Shown: positions 56,210 through 64,000 of the stretch, one piece after another
Numbering within the stretch: the first letter of the stretch is position 1
Layout of the letters: every line of letters starts with the position of its first letter
NCBI GenBank assembly: GCA_002842495.1
Contig: PHDB01000001.1
Span: forward strand, 1-64,000
From: Bacteroidetes bacterium HGW-Bacteroidetes-6
Lineage (GTDB): Bacteria; Bacteroidota; Bacteroidia; Bacteroidales; DTU049
Length of the DNA: 64,000 nt
Reading direction: 5' to 3'
Translations under genes and position numbers: made by a program
The notes under the pieces: generated by a model
Database searches by the model: none
The model's input: the letters and a program-made list of their open reading frames with translations, nothing else
Told to the model about the DNA's origin: nothing

Positions 56210-59179
56210 TTATAATTGTATTTTAATAGATTTTGATGTGAGGGGGTTATATATTGTCATTAGATAAATTCCGTGGGCAGAAGGCATGCAAAAATCGGTC
56301 TGGTTGAAACCAATGTTACACATCATAGTTTGTTGTTCTACAATTTTGCCAGCCATATCGAGAAGCTGAACAGTATGCTCACCCGCAAATCCGGTTTTAA
56401 AATCAAGAGTTACAGACCCTGATTTAGTTGTTTCCGTAGAAATAATGTCAAGATTACTTTCATCAAAACTACAGTCAGCAGCTTTAATACCAACTTCTAC
56501 CGTGGTACCGTCAAAATCGGTTTGCGAAATCCTGTAATAAGTATTCATTTTTAAAGGTTGTTCATCGACAAACTGATACATTATCGGACGATTGCTGTTT
56601 CCGGCTCCGTTCATTTGGGCCAGTTTTTCAAAGTTGACCCCGTCGGATGAACGCTCAATGGTAAAATAATGATTATTGGTTTCGGATGCAGTATACCATG
56701 TCAACACAGGCTTTCCGTGATTACAATTCACATTAAGGCCTTCCATTTCAACAGGAAGAGGAATGTTGATGGGGCAAAAATACTGCTGATTAGTGTACAT
56801 TCCTGTTGAACCGGTAAATCCCCATAAAACATTCGGATTTCCACCAAAAATATTATTAACAAAATCATAAACATAACATAAGCGCTGGCTTCCGTCCACA
56901 TACACACAAATCTCTTGTGTTGCAGAATTCCATGTGACTCTTAAAACATGTACCAACCCGTCTTCGAGATCAGCATCAAGAGGGTCGGCCTGAACAGGGC
57001 CTGCCAAAGGTGTACTTTCCAGATTGCCGTTGATATAGATCGCTGTATGATCTTCGTTTGGATCGTAAGATCCATTATCGTAGGTATCGAATTCAACCAC
57101 AAGAGCGTTGCTTATCCCTCCTGCACCCAATTGAGCCCCATCGGTTCCACAAGCAGCAATACCCTGTGGACTATTTTGAAAAATAAATGTGCAGCCATCG
57201 GCACCGCCATCATCGTCGCCAAAATACATATTAATTGTATAATCAAACGAACTCGCAAACGAAATGGTTCCTGTATTCCAGATGCAACCGCGTTGACTGG
57301 AAGCATCTGCTGTAATTTGAGCACAGTTTGAACCTCCGGAAGGATAGTTAACAGCATCGTCAACCAGGCAATAGTTCGCATTGGGTCTGGTGCCTGTAGT
57401 AAAACTTCGGGTAGTACATCCGGTAGCAGTCATACCCCCATCACGAGGAACAATTTTCCAATAATACACCGTATTTTCGCTCAGCGCAATAGCCAGATTG
57501 TATTGATCGGAGTTTACATTACACAAAAAAGGCGGGTTCGAGACTGTGCCAAAATAAACATCGTATGTAACACTCGAAGCTCCACAAGAAGACGCAACCG
57601 AATTCCAATCGAGCAGTGTTCCACAAGGTGAAACGCCTGTAGCACCATTTGCGGGCGAAACCAGCGTAGCACATGCAGGAGCAGTTGGCACACAACATGT
57701 AATTGCCAAAGAATAGTTTCCGGTGGAGCCGCTGTAGCCATTTACAAAAATGTAATAGTTTGTTCCGACAGTGGTTCCAAATGTAACCTGACTCTGGGAA
57801 CTACAGAAATCGTCATTCCCAGAAACACAAGTGTACGAACCACAGGTTCCAGAATAAACATTAATTTTTGTATCGTATGCACTTCCACAGAGGCTTGCAG
57901 TAACAACATTTCCATTTCCTGCAAACACATACCATCGTCCGGCAGCATCAGGCGATGTACCGCAAAAAAGAGTTGGATCGTTTGTAGACGTTGCAGTCGC
58001 TGTAGTCCCGGCGTACGTTCCACCACACGATACCGGAGTTGCTCCACCACACTGATCGTTGTCGGTGCATACCGAAGCAGCAGTTGTGAACGACCAAGTT
58101 ACAGCTCCGACTGCACTACCTGCCGCGTTTTTTGGAACAATTTTCCAATAGTAAGTTGTCGATGGCGTTAATCCACCTGTAAAATAGGTTGTTGTGGCGG
58201 AAGTAACATTTAAAACAAATGGAGGCGACACAGCAGTTCCAAAATACACATCGTATGCTGCAACTGCATTGCAGCCAGTATTTGCAGGAGCAGTCCATGC
58301 AAGTGTTGTTCCACAAGTATTCACTCCTGTTGCAGCATTTGCAGGAGCAGTATATGTAGCTAAATCAGGAACTACAGGGGCACAACATGCAGTTACATTT
58401 GTTCCTGGCGCAACAACCGGTTGCTGTGTAGCTAAAATTGTATTGGACGAACCACCAATAATTTCTACACGCATTTCGTCAGGATAAGAACCATCTGCCG
58501 TACGAGTAACGTTAATAATATCTCCCGTTGAAGCCGGAAAAGTAAAATCTTCGGGTCCGGCTGTTGCTGTTGCCATTGTGATATTGGTTAAAACCGGAGT
58601 ACCATTCACCGTTACAGTCACTGTTCCGCCATTCCATCCATCGCCGTAAGTGTCGGTGAGACGAATTGTATGATTACACCCGGTCGCCACGACTGTAGTG
58701 ATGCATAAACTTGTAAGGGTCATATTATTATTGGTGGTATTGCCTACTCTTATATAATATGTTCCGTTTGCCAAGTTGTTTATTACTAGTGTTTCTGTTT
58801 GAGCTCCAGTAACGGTTATTGCATCTATACAACCAATTTGTGTAAGAGCGCCACAAGAACCCGAGAATGCCTGCAGTACAATATTGCGGTTTGAGGCAAC
58901 ACCTGTAATTGCAGCATCAACAGGACCACCCGAAACAGTAAACACAAACCAATACTCTCTTAACAAAGCGACTGAACAAGTTGGGTCTGGAGTTCCTGCT
59001 GTTTCGATGGTTGCATCACTTACAGTGATACCACTTGCGCAAGCTCCATTGGGTGTAATTGAAATTGCGGAGGCACATGATGTTTGTGCATTTGAAGAAA
59101 CCGATACGAGCAAAAATACCAATACAGCAATAACGGCAAATGTTGCTCCGGCAAGAACCCTAAAAACTGTTGTTTTCAT
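56210..59179 (-). CDS. Giant T9SS (type A) surface protein, paralogue of the 1064-aa adhesin, 989 aa
   Basis: I start at MKTTVFRVLAG (59179), which gives a clean signal peptide; the longer ATG at 59218 only adds a non-signal leader. The layout parallels the 1064-aa protein: CUB/PPC-like sandwich, one module X (GCNHTIRLTDTYGDGWNGG), one Fn3-like repeat, then a PPC-like domain not found in the paralogue (VSCGGTYAGTTATATSTND, GNDDFCSSQSQVTFG). A second Fn3-like repeat, an L-type-lectin-like domain (DDGGADGCTFIFQNSPQGI), a WYTASETNNHYFTIERSSDG sandwich and a type A T9SS tail (GIYLMTIYNPLTSKSIKIQL) follow. The two genes probably arose by tandem duplication followed by module swapping. A putative LytTR operator precedes the gene. 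Confidence 0.9.
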   Translation of the reverse strand: MKTTVFRVLAGATFAVIAVLVFLLVSVSSNAQTSCASAISITPNGACASGITVSDATIETAGTPDPTCSVALLREYWFVFTVSGGPVDAAITGVASNRNIVLQAFSGSCGALTQIGCIDAITVTGAQTETLVINNLANGTYYIRVGNTTNNNMTLTSLCITTVVATGCNHTIRLTDTYGDGWNGGTVTVTVNGTPVLTNITMATATAGPEDFTFPASTGDIINVTRTADGSYPDEMRVEIIGGSSNTILATQQPVVAPGTNVTACCAPVVPDLATYTAPANAATGVNTCGTTLAWTAPANTGCNAVAAYDVYFGTAVSPPFVLNVTSATTTYFTGGLTPSTTYYWKIVPKNAAGSAVGAVTWSFTTAASVCTDNDQCGGATPVSCGGTYAGTTATATSTNDPTLFCGTSPDAAGRWYVFAGNGNVVTASLCGSAYDTKINVYSGTCGSYTCVSGNDDFCSSQSQVTFGTTVGTNYYIFVNGYSGSTGNYSLAITCCVPTAPACATLVSPANGATGVSPCGTLLDWNSVASSCGASSVTYDVYFGTVSNPPFLCNVNSDQYNLAIALSENTVYYWKIVPRDGGMTATGCTTRSFTTGTRPNANYCLVDDAVNYPSGGSNCAQITADASSQRGCIWNTGTISFASSFDYTINMYFGDDDGGADGCTFIFQNSPQGIAACGTDGAQLGAGGISNALVVEFDTYDNGSYDPNEDHTAIYINGNLESTPLAGPVQADPLDADLEDGLVHVLRVTWNSATQEICVYVDGSQRLCYVYDFVNNIFGGNPNVLWGFTGSTGMYTNQQYFCPINIPLPVEMEGLNVNCNHGKPVLTWYTASETNNHYFTIERSSDGVNFEKLAQMNGAGNSNRPIMYQFVDEQPLKMNTYYRISQTDFDGTTVEVGIKAADCSFDESNLDIISTETTKSGSVTLDFKTGFAGEHTVQLLDMAGKIVEQQTMMCNIGFNQTDFCMPSAHGIYLMTIYNPLTSKSIKIQL

Positions 59180-59273
59180 ATAGATGATTTTACAGACGTT
59201 TTGCTTTGTCGAACACAAAATTAATTTAGGCGAATATTACACACAATACATAATACACGTAAGGTTCTGATAC

Positions 59274-59300
59274 TTGACAAAAAGCATGGGGTTTTGACAA
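59274..59300. promoter_or_regulatory. Putative LytTR operator upstream of the 989-aa adhesin gene
   Basis: TTGACAA occurs at 59274-59280 and 59294-59300, a 20-bp period, 95-121 bp before the adhesin ATG and just past the stop codon of the first LytTR gene. Confidence 0.5.
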
Positions 59301-59314
59301 ACAACACCGTTGTG

Positions 59315-61429
59315 TTACGATCTGCCTTTCTGAAAATGATCGAGTGTATGTAGCACTTCTTTCTGAAAACTCCTTGAAATAGGAATGGGATCAACATCGC
59401 CTTCAAGATGAAGAAAATACCCTTTCGATTTTCCCGAAACACTTTCAACCTGATGAATATTGACCATATACGATTTATGGCAACGTATAATACTTTTAAA
59501 TTGAGCTAATTGTTCATCAGTCGATTTCATCGTTATCAAAAACAACTTTCTTACAATAAAAGAGCCTTGCCGAATATAAAACCGACAGTAATTACCTTGT
59601 GCCTCGGCAAGCATGAGATCCGAAATATTAAAACTAAGGTCGCTTGTGGTTTTTTCGCTTTTTAGCGTAATCATTCTTTTTTCGGGCACTACTTTTTGCT
59701 TAATTTCATTGATATTGCGACTTAGCGAAACAGAAATGGTCTCGATATGCTTCACGAAAAGATTTTCAACAATCAATATAAACAAGTATAACGGGACAAT
59801 AAAAGAAGCAAGCACTATAAGAGCCAGAGAAATATAGAAATTGATACTGGTTAAACCCGACGACAAGAAGTAGATTATTTCGGCAAAATAGACACTGAAA
59901 AAAGTCAATAGCGATACATAAAGCGAATACACATACCAATTCATTTCCGGATTACGCTTTGCAACAATCCTGTTGTATGCTATCACCACAATCAAAGAAA
60001 CCCCTCCTGCTATTATTCCAGGCATTACCCTATTGAAAAAACTCATTTTATCGATGATATACAAACCATCTACCGGCACAAAAAAACAGTAATAAACAAC
60101 AAAGTAGATGCTAACAATCACAAGTAAAAATGATTTCTGTAAAACAGAATAGGCATTCACGTGATCGGCAACAAGCTGCAGCCGGGTATCGAAACCCCGA
60201 ACCGTAAACAGCATAACCAGTAACAATACAGCTACAATAATCAAAAAAGTTGAGAGGTTTTTCTGATTTGTCTTTTCCATCTGTGTTCGGGCATTCTGAT
60301 CGCGCAGACGATTGATATCCTGTGTAATGGTTATACGATCCATTTTTCTTTGATAATCGTTGGCAAAAAGCAGCACTTCACGTTTGTTGAGCTGAAGAAT
60401 ACCATTGTGATATTCCTCGAAATGATAAAGCGATCGGGTTGCATCCCCTGATTCTTTATATAATTGATACAACAAGTAATTTGCATCAACGTACAACGAA
60501 ACATGATGAAGTGTTTTCAGTATAAAAAAAGCATCCTGTGCATAACGAATAGCCAAAGCTTTTTGATCCTGCTTTGCATAAATCGCAGCCATATTTACCA
60601 AAGCAGTACACGTGTAGAAATCGTTTTTTCGAATAGCAAGGGGTTCGGTGAGCTCCCTAAAGCACTCTAATGCTTTGACACTGTCTTCAATATTGAGATA
60701 CACATCGCCCAGCTGAACAATCCTGAAATCGTTTAACATAGCATCTTCGGGTCGAAGCTGATAATCAGCAACATTTTCGAGGAGTTTTATAGCTTTGTTG
60801 CTGCGACCCATTTTACTCAGCATGCGGCTATAGTAAATGGTGGATGTATAGAGACGGGTTACGTCGTGTATTTGTTTCGAAAGTGTGTATGTAGTAAAGA
60901 AAACTTCGTATGCCTCTTTAATTTTTTCAGTGTTATACAAACACAAGCCAATATTGTTCAAGGTTGTAATAATCCCCAGTTGGTCTTTTGCCAACACAAA
61001 GTACTGAGCCGATTTTTTATATACATACTCTGCAAGTTGATAATCCTGCATATTGAAAAACGAGTTTCCTATATCCACCAACTGCCAGGCAATGTCTGTT
61101 TTGTCGCTTGGATTGTTTCTACTGTTGTATTCGCGCAAAAAAACCGATTGCATATAAATATTGATCGCTCTTGGGTAATCTTCCTCTGCCGAATAAAGAT
61201 TACCTAATTTAGTCATAATATGTGCCAGCGATTGATTCTCAAACGGACGTTGCTGCAGTTCGGCAATAGCATTTTCGTAAATTCCAATCTGTAGCGAAAT
61301 GTTTTCGTTGGTGCTATTTGCTTCGGATATTCTCTCCGAATTTTGTGAAACCCCGGTATTAGTCAAAAAAAATCCAACCCAGAGAACAAACATCAAGCGC
61401 AATAGCTTTTGTCTGAAAATAAATTTCAT
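59315..61429 (-). CDS. Membrane LytTR transcriptional regulator with TPR sensor region, 704 aa
   Basis: A signal-like N-terminus (MKFIFRQKLLRLMFVLWVGF) leads to TPR repeats (about 50-370; NLYSAEEDYPRAINIYMQS, LNNIGLCLYNTEKIKEAYEVFF) that probably lie in the periplasm, then a short coiled segment. Five to six membrane helices cover about 390-560. The C-terminus (about 596-700) is a LytTR DNA-binding domain: DLMLAEAQGNYCRFYIRQG, RKLFLITMKSTDEQL, IIRCHKSYMVNIHQVESVSGKSKGYFLHLEG, IPISRSFQKEVL. So a periplasmic signal could be passed directly to DNA. I start at 61429 rather than 61477 to give a proper signal sequence. Tandem paralogue of the next gene upstream. Confidence 0.92.
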   Translation of the reverse strand: MKFIFRQKLLRLMFVLWVGFFLTNTGVSQNSERISEANSTNENISLQIGIYENAIAELQQRPFENQSLAHIMTKLGNLYSAEEDYPRAINIYMQSVFLREYNSRNNPSDKTDIAWQLVDIGNSFFNMQDYQLAEYVYKKSAQYFVLAKDQLGIITTLNNIGLCLYNTEKIKEAYEVFFTTYTLSKQIHDVTRLYTSTIYYSRMLSKMGRSNKAIKLLENVADYQLRPEDAMLNDFRIVQLGDVYLNIEDSVKALECFRELTEPLAIRKNDFYTCTALVNMAAIYAKQDQKALAIRYAQDAFFILKTLHHVSLYVDANYLLYQLYKESGDATRSLYHFEEYHNGILQLNKREVLLFANDYQRKMDRITITQDINRLRDQNARTQMEKTNQKNLSTFLIIVAVLLLVMLFTVRGFDTRLQLVADHVNAYSVLQKSFLLVIVSIYFVVYYCFFVPVDGLYIIDKMSFFNRVMPGIIAGGVSLIVVIAYNRIVAKRNPEMNWYVYSLYVSLLTFFSVYFAEIIYFLSSGLTSINFYISLALIVLASFIVPLYLFILIVENLFVKHIETISVSLSRNINEIKQKVVPEKRMITLKSEKTTSDLSFNISDLMLAEAQGNYCRFYIRQGSFIVRKLFLITMKSTDEQLAQFKSIIRCHKSYMVNIHQVESVSGKSKGYFLHLEGDVDPIPISRSFQKEVLHTLDHFQKGRS

Positions 61430-61523
61430 TGTCAAATTATTAACTTGCAGGTAATTAATACGGTATAAAATTATCAATAATCAATATGATGCGCACTGAA
61501 TATTCTTCAACCCGCTGTAATTC

Positions 61524-61550
61524 TTGACAGGGCAATGCTTAATTTGATAA
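61524..61550. promoter_or_regulatory. Putative LytTR operator upstream of the first TPR-LytTR gene
   Basis: TTGACAG (61524-61530) and TTGATAA (61544-61550) are 20 bp apart, 95-121 bp before the ATG at 61429. The sequence after them is similar to that after the 59274-59300 pair, partly because both overlap the 3' ends of paralogous genes. Confidence 0.45.
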
Positions 61551-61564
61551 AATACACTACTGTG

Positions 61565-63685
61565 TTACGAAATGCCATCGCGAAAACTCCTGACAAGCGA
61601 CATTACCTCTTTTTGGTAGCCTCGCGAAACAGGTATCGATTCGGTATCTTCGGAAAAGTGAAGCAGGTAGCCACGCGAATTACCCGACACTTTCGAAATT
61701 TGATGAATATTAATCATAAAAGATTTGTGGCAGCGAATAATGTTCGAAAATTCCGCCAGCTGTTCTTCGAGCGATTTCATGGTTGTGTGTAAAATTTTCT
61801 TGGAAACAGAACCATTTTCCGACAGGTAAAACATACAATAATTCCCCTGAGCCTCAACAGCCACCAGATCGGCGACAAAGAAAGTGAGTTTTCCTGTGGT
61901 TTTCTCGGACTGTATAGTAACGGTCTTTTGTTGCGGAGTGTATATTTGTTTTATCTGGTCAATATCGTTATTCAGCGTTTGTGACATCGATTCATAGTGC
62001 TTGATAACAAGGTTCTCTACCACGAGCAAAAACAGGTAGAACGGAAAGATAAACGACGCCAATACAGCTAAAGCAATAGACAAAATCACATTAAAACTAA
62101 GTTCTCCCGAAGCAAAAACAAGTAACACCAATGCGGTAACAGCTCCAATGTAAGCCGAAATAAACAAATAAATGTAATAATTGTAATTTGAATGCTCCTT
62201 GCTTCGGGTAGAACGAATACCATAAAAAATGAAAGAAAAAAAACCAACAATTACATAGGCCATCATGCCCGGAACAATGCGCTTAATAAAACCCGAATCA
62301 TGAAAGCTGAAAGATTTTCCAGAAGGCATAAAGAAAAAGAAAAATGCAATAAAATATATAGCCAGTAAAAATGCCATGATTGCCTTCTCGTAAGTTGCAT
62401 AAGACTTTATATGTTCCTGCAACAACTGAATACGTGACTCAAAGCCTTTGCCTGTTAGCAACATAATCAACAGCAAGAAAGCCAGTGCTACGAGAAACAC
62501 CGATAATGTTTTTTGATGTTGTTTTTCGGACAATGCCTGATTTCGTTGCGCTTGAATTTTCGAAAATTCAAGCCCCATTGAAATTCTGTCAAGCTTACGA
62601 TTATAATCGGCAACAAATGTTTGCAATTCTCTTTGGTTGACAAGCTCCTGCCCTTTCTCATATAATTCTAAATAGGCCAATGCTTTGCGGTAGTCTCCTT
62701 GTTTTTTATACAGCTCGTAAAGCAACTCATTTACGGTATTTTGCACCGATGTCATTTCAACAAACTTCAGCGTTCTCTCAGCTTCCAAAGCCAGTTTCAT
62801 AGCCTCGGCATCGTTTCCCTCGTCCAAATAGAAGCGAGCCAATCGGGTAGCAGCATTGGTTTTGTAATAACTATCAACAAGGCCCGTTTCAGAAAACACC
62901 AATTTCCGGTAAACAGAAACAGCCGAATCGTTTTCACCAGCATTGAAGTAAGTGTCGCCCAATTGAATAAGCATAAAGTTTCGCAAATCCTCCTCGTCTT
63001 TCCCAAGGTCAATACCATTCAGCGTCCGGAACATGCTAATCGCATTTTTATAATCACCGATAGCATTGTAAGACATCCCTACATAAATAGTAGAAACATA
63101 ACGGTAATTCAATACCGGATTTTTCTTCGATATTTCCAGCGTTTTCAAAAAAACAGGTAACGCTTGTTTTGGATGACCTGCATTGAGCTTACACAGACCA
63201 ATATTGTTGCAAGTAGTAATAATACCGGGTTCATCGGCCTGAGTTGCGAAAACTCTGAGAGCCATGGTATAAACATATTCAGCAAGGCCAAAGTCGTGCA
63301 AACGGTAAAGAGAATTGCCAACTTCAATCATAATCCATGCAACATCAGTTGATCGCGATTCGTTGCGAAATTGATTGTATTCGCGTAACACTATCGATTT
63401 GATGTATGCATCAATGGCTTTGGGATAATTTTCGCTTTTAAAGTATAAATTGCCCAGTTGTGTAAGAAGACTGGCCATCGACTTGTTTTCAACGGGTCGC
63501 TGTTGCAATTCGTCAAGAATACCTTCGTAGGTTTTTATTTGCAACGAAATACTATCCTTAACAGAGAAGGGGGTGTTGGATATGTTGTCGTTACGTTCGG
63601 TTTCCTGTCGTGCAGGTTTTGCATATCCAATGTCAATCAGACAAACAAAGGCAAGCATGGGAAACAAAAAGCACCTCAGACTCAT
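61565..63685 (-). CDS. Membrane LytTR transcriptional regulator with TPR sensor region, 706 aa (paralogue)
   Basis: It has the same design as its neighbour: signal peptide (MSLRCFLFPMLAFVCLIDIGYA), TPR repeats (about 60-370; LTQLGNLYFKSENYPKAIDAYIKS, CNNIGLCKLNAGHPKQALPVFLK), a coiled stretch (SKIQAQRNQALSEKQHQK), about five membrane helices and a LytTR domain from about 600 (DLVAVEAQGNYCMFYLSENG, KKILHTTMKSLEEQLAEFSNIIRCHKSFMINIHQISKVSGNSRGYLLHF, ending IPVSRGYQKEVMSLV). The pair may form heterodimers or respond to different signals. Paired repeats lie 145-172 bp upstream. The gene is preceded by about 315 bp of apparently non-coding DNA. Confidence 0.92.
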   Translation of the reverse strand: MSLRCFLFPMLAFVCLIDIGYAKPARQETERNDNISNTPFSVKDSISLQIKTYEGILDELQQRPVENKSMASLLTQLGNLYFKSENYPKAIDAYIKSIVLREYNQFRNESRSTDVAWIMIEVGNSLYRLHDFGLAEYVYTMALRVFATQADEPGIITTCNNIGLCKLNAGHPKQALPVFLKTLEISKKNPVLNYRYVSTIYVGMSYNAIGDYKNAISMFRTLNGIDLGKDEEDLRNFMLIQLGDTYFNAGENDSAVSVYRKLVFSETGLVDSYYKTNAATRLARFYLDEGNDAEAMKLALEAERTLKFVEMTSVQNTVNELLYELYKKQGDYRKALAYLELYEKGQELVNQRELQTFVADYNRKLDRISMGLEFSKIQAQRNQALSEKQHQKTLSVFLVALAFLLLIMLLTGKGFESRIQLLQEHIKSYATYEKAIMAFLLAIYFIAFFFFFMPSGKSFSFHDSGFIKRIVPGMMAYVIVGFFSFIFYGIRSTRSKEHSNYNYYIYLFISAYIGAVTALVLLVFASGELSFNVILSIALAVLASFIFPFYLFLLVVENLVIKHYESMSQTLNNDIDQIKQIYTPQQKTVTIQSEKTTGKLTFFVADLVAVEAQGNYCMFYLSENGSVSKKILHTTMKSLEEQLAEFSNIIRCHKSFMINIHQISKVSGNSRGYLLHFSEDTESIPVSRGYQKEVMSLVRSFRDGIS

Positions 63686-64000
63686 TAAAATTTTGGGGGT
63701 TAGTTGTTATGAATGCAAAGTTAATCGAAAAAACAAGTCGTCTTTTAACCCAAATGCATAAATTCCAGAAAAAAAGTGTTTTAACAAGTCAAAACAGCAC
63801 TAAATCAGAGAAACAAGACAGTGTTTGTTTTGTCAAAAAATATACGCACGTTGTCAAAAAGTTAGATTATCGTTCACAGGGATACAACGAATTATAAAAC
63901 CTTAAATGAATACTACAAAAGTGATATGTAATTCTTGTCTTGAAATATTAGTAATATGGACAACCCCATAATCTTTTTGATACTTTTTTCGTTTAGGGAA
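63686..64000. promoter_or_regulatory. Upstream region of the second TPR-LytTR gene with a TTGTCAA pair
   Basis: No gene is supported in the last 315 bp of the window. TTGTCAAAAA occurs at 63830-63839 and 63851-63860 (21-bp period); on the minus strand these read TTGACAA, the same core as the pairs upstream of the neighbouring genes. The rest is AT-rich. Confidence 0.45.

Noticed and set aside
52750-59179. Repeated DNA considered as a CRISPR array or mobile element
   Set aside because: The repeats are in frame and encode protein modules of varied spacing; there are no short uniform repeats with unique spacers.

Overview
The window looks like chromosomal DNA of a Bacteroidota bacterium, probably an anaerobic Bacteroidales-type lineage. 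Four things point there. Several secreted proteins end in type IX secretion (T9SS) sorting domains of both the type A and the gliding-motility (type B) kind. Genes lack Shine-Dalgarno sequences and instead have TAnnTTTG promoter boxes a short way upstream. There is a TonB-dependent receptor with a carboxypeptidase-regulatory N-terminal domain. There is also a two-subunit 2-oxoacid:ferredoxin oxidoreductase. I see no tRNA, rRNA, CRISPR array, transposase or phage gene.

Layout. 1-777 is intergenic and carries a duplicated element with GC-rich hairpins. 778-7641 is a strikingly AT-rich two-gene unit: a 1952-residue protein with an N-terminal GHKL/HATPase domain, a phosphoribosyltransferase-type motif, a GAF-like domain and a degenerate C-terminal HATPase-like domain, followed by a receiver-domain protein. 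It looks foreign and is the best candidate for an undescribed system (phosphorelay signalling or defence). 7664-23260 is mostly housekeeping on both strands: mfd, an RRM RNA-binding protein, an AI-2E/PerM-type transporter, a radical SAM/SPASM protein, a T9SS von Willebrand A protein, korBA, a sirtuin and cysC-cysD-cysN. 23337-29433 holds envelope genes: a predicted outer-membrane protein, a TonB receptor with a DUF2271-like lipoprotein, a decayed porin-like pseudogene and a TPR lipoprotein.

29971-37513 carries an amino-acid permease, a TauE/SafE permease, a VTT-family membrane protein, a PhoR/PhoB-like two-component pair, a small T9SS protein, a degenerate PAP2-like membrane protein and tsaD. 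37526-45701 is a co-directional run starting with a TamB-family protein (divergent from tsaD), then a YD-repeat-like exported protein, an HD phosphohydrolase, folK, a deoxynucleoside kinase and an M28 peptidase. 46012-49296 has ahcY, a thioredoxin-like protein and an M23 peptidase whose signal peptide is out of frame at a T7 tract.

49464-63685, all on the minus strand, is a surface-adhesin and regulator cluster: three very large T9SS cargo proteins with L-type-lectin-like modules, then two paralogous membrane proteins with TPRs and a C-terminal LytTR DNA-binding domain. Paired TTGAYAA half-sites spaced 20-21 bp lie upstream of four of these five genes. That spacing suits a LytTR dimer, so the two regulators may control themselves and the neighbouring adhesins.
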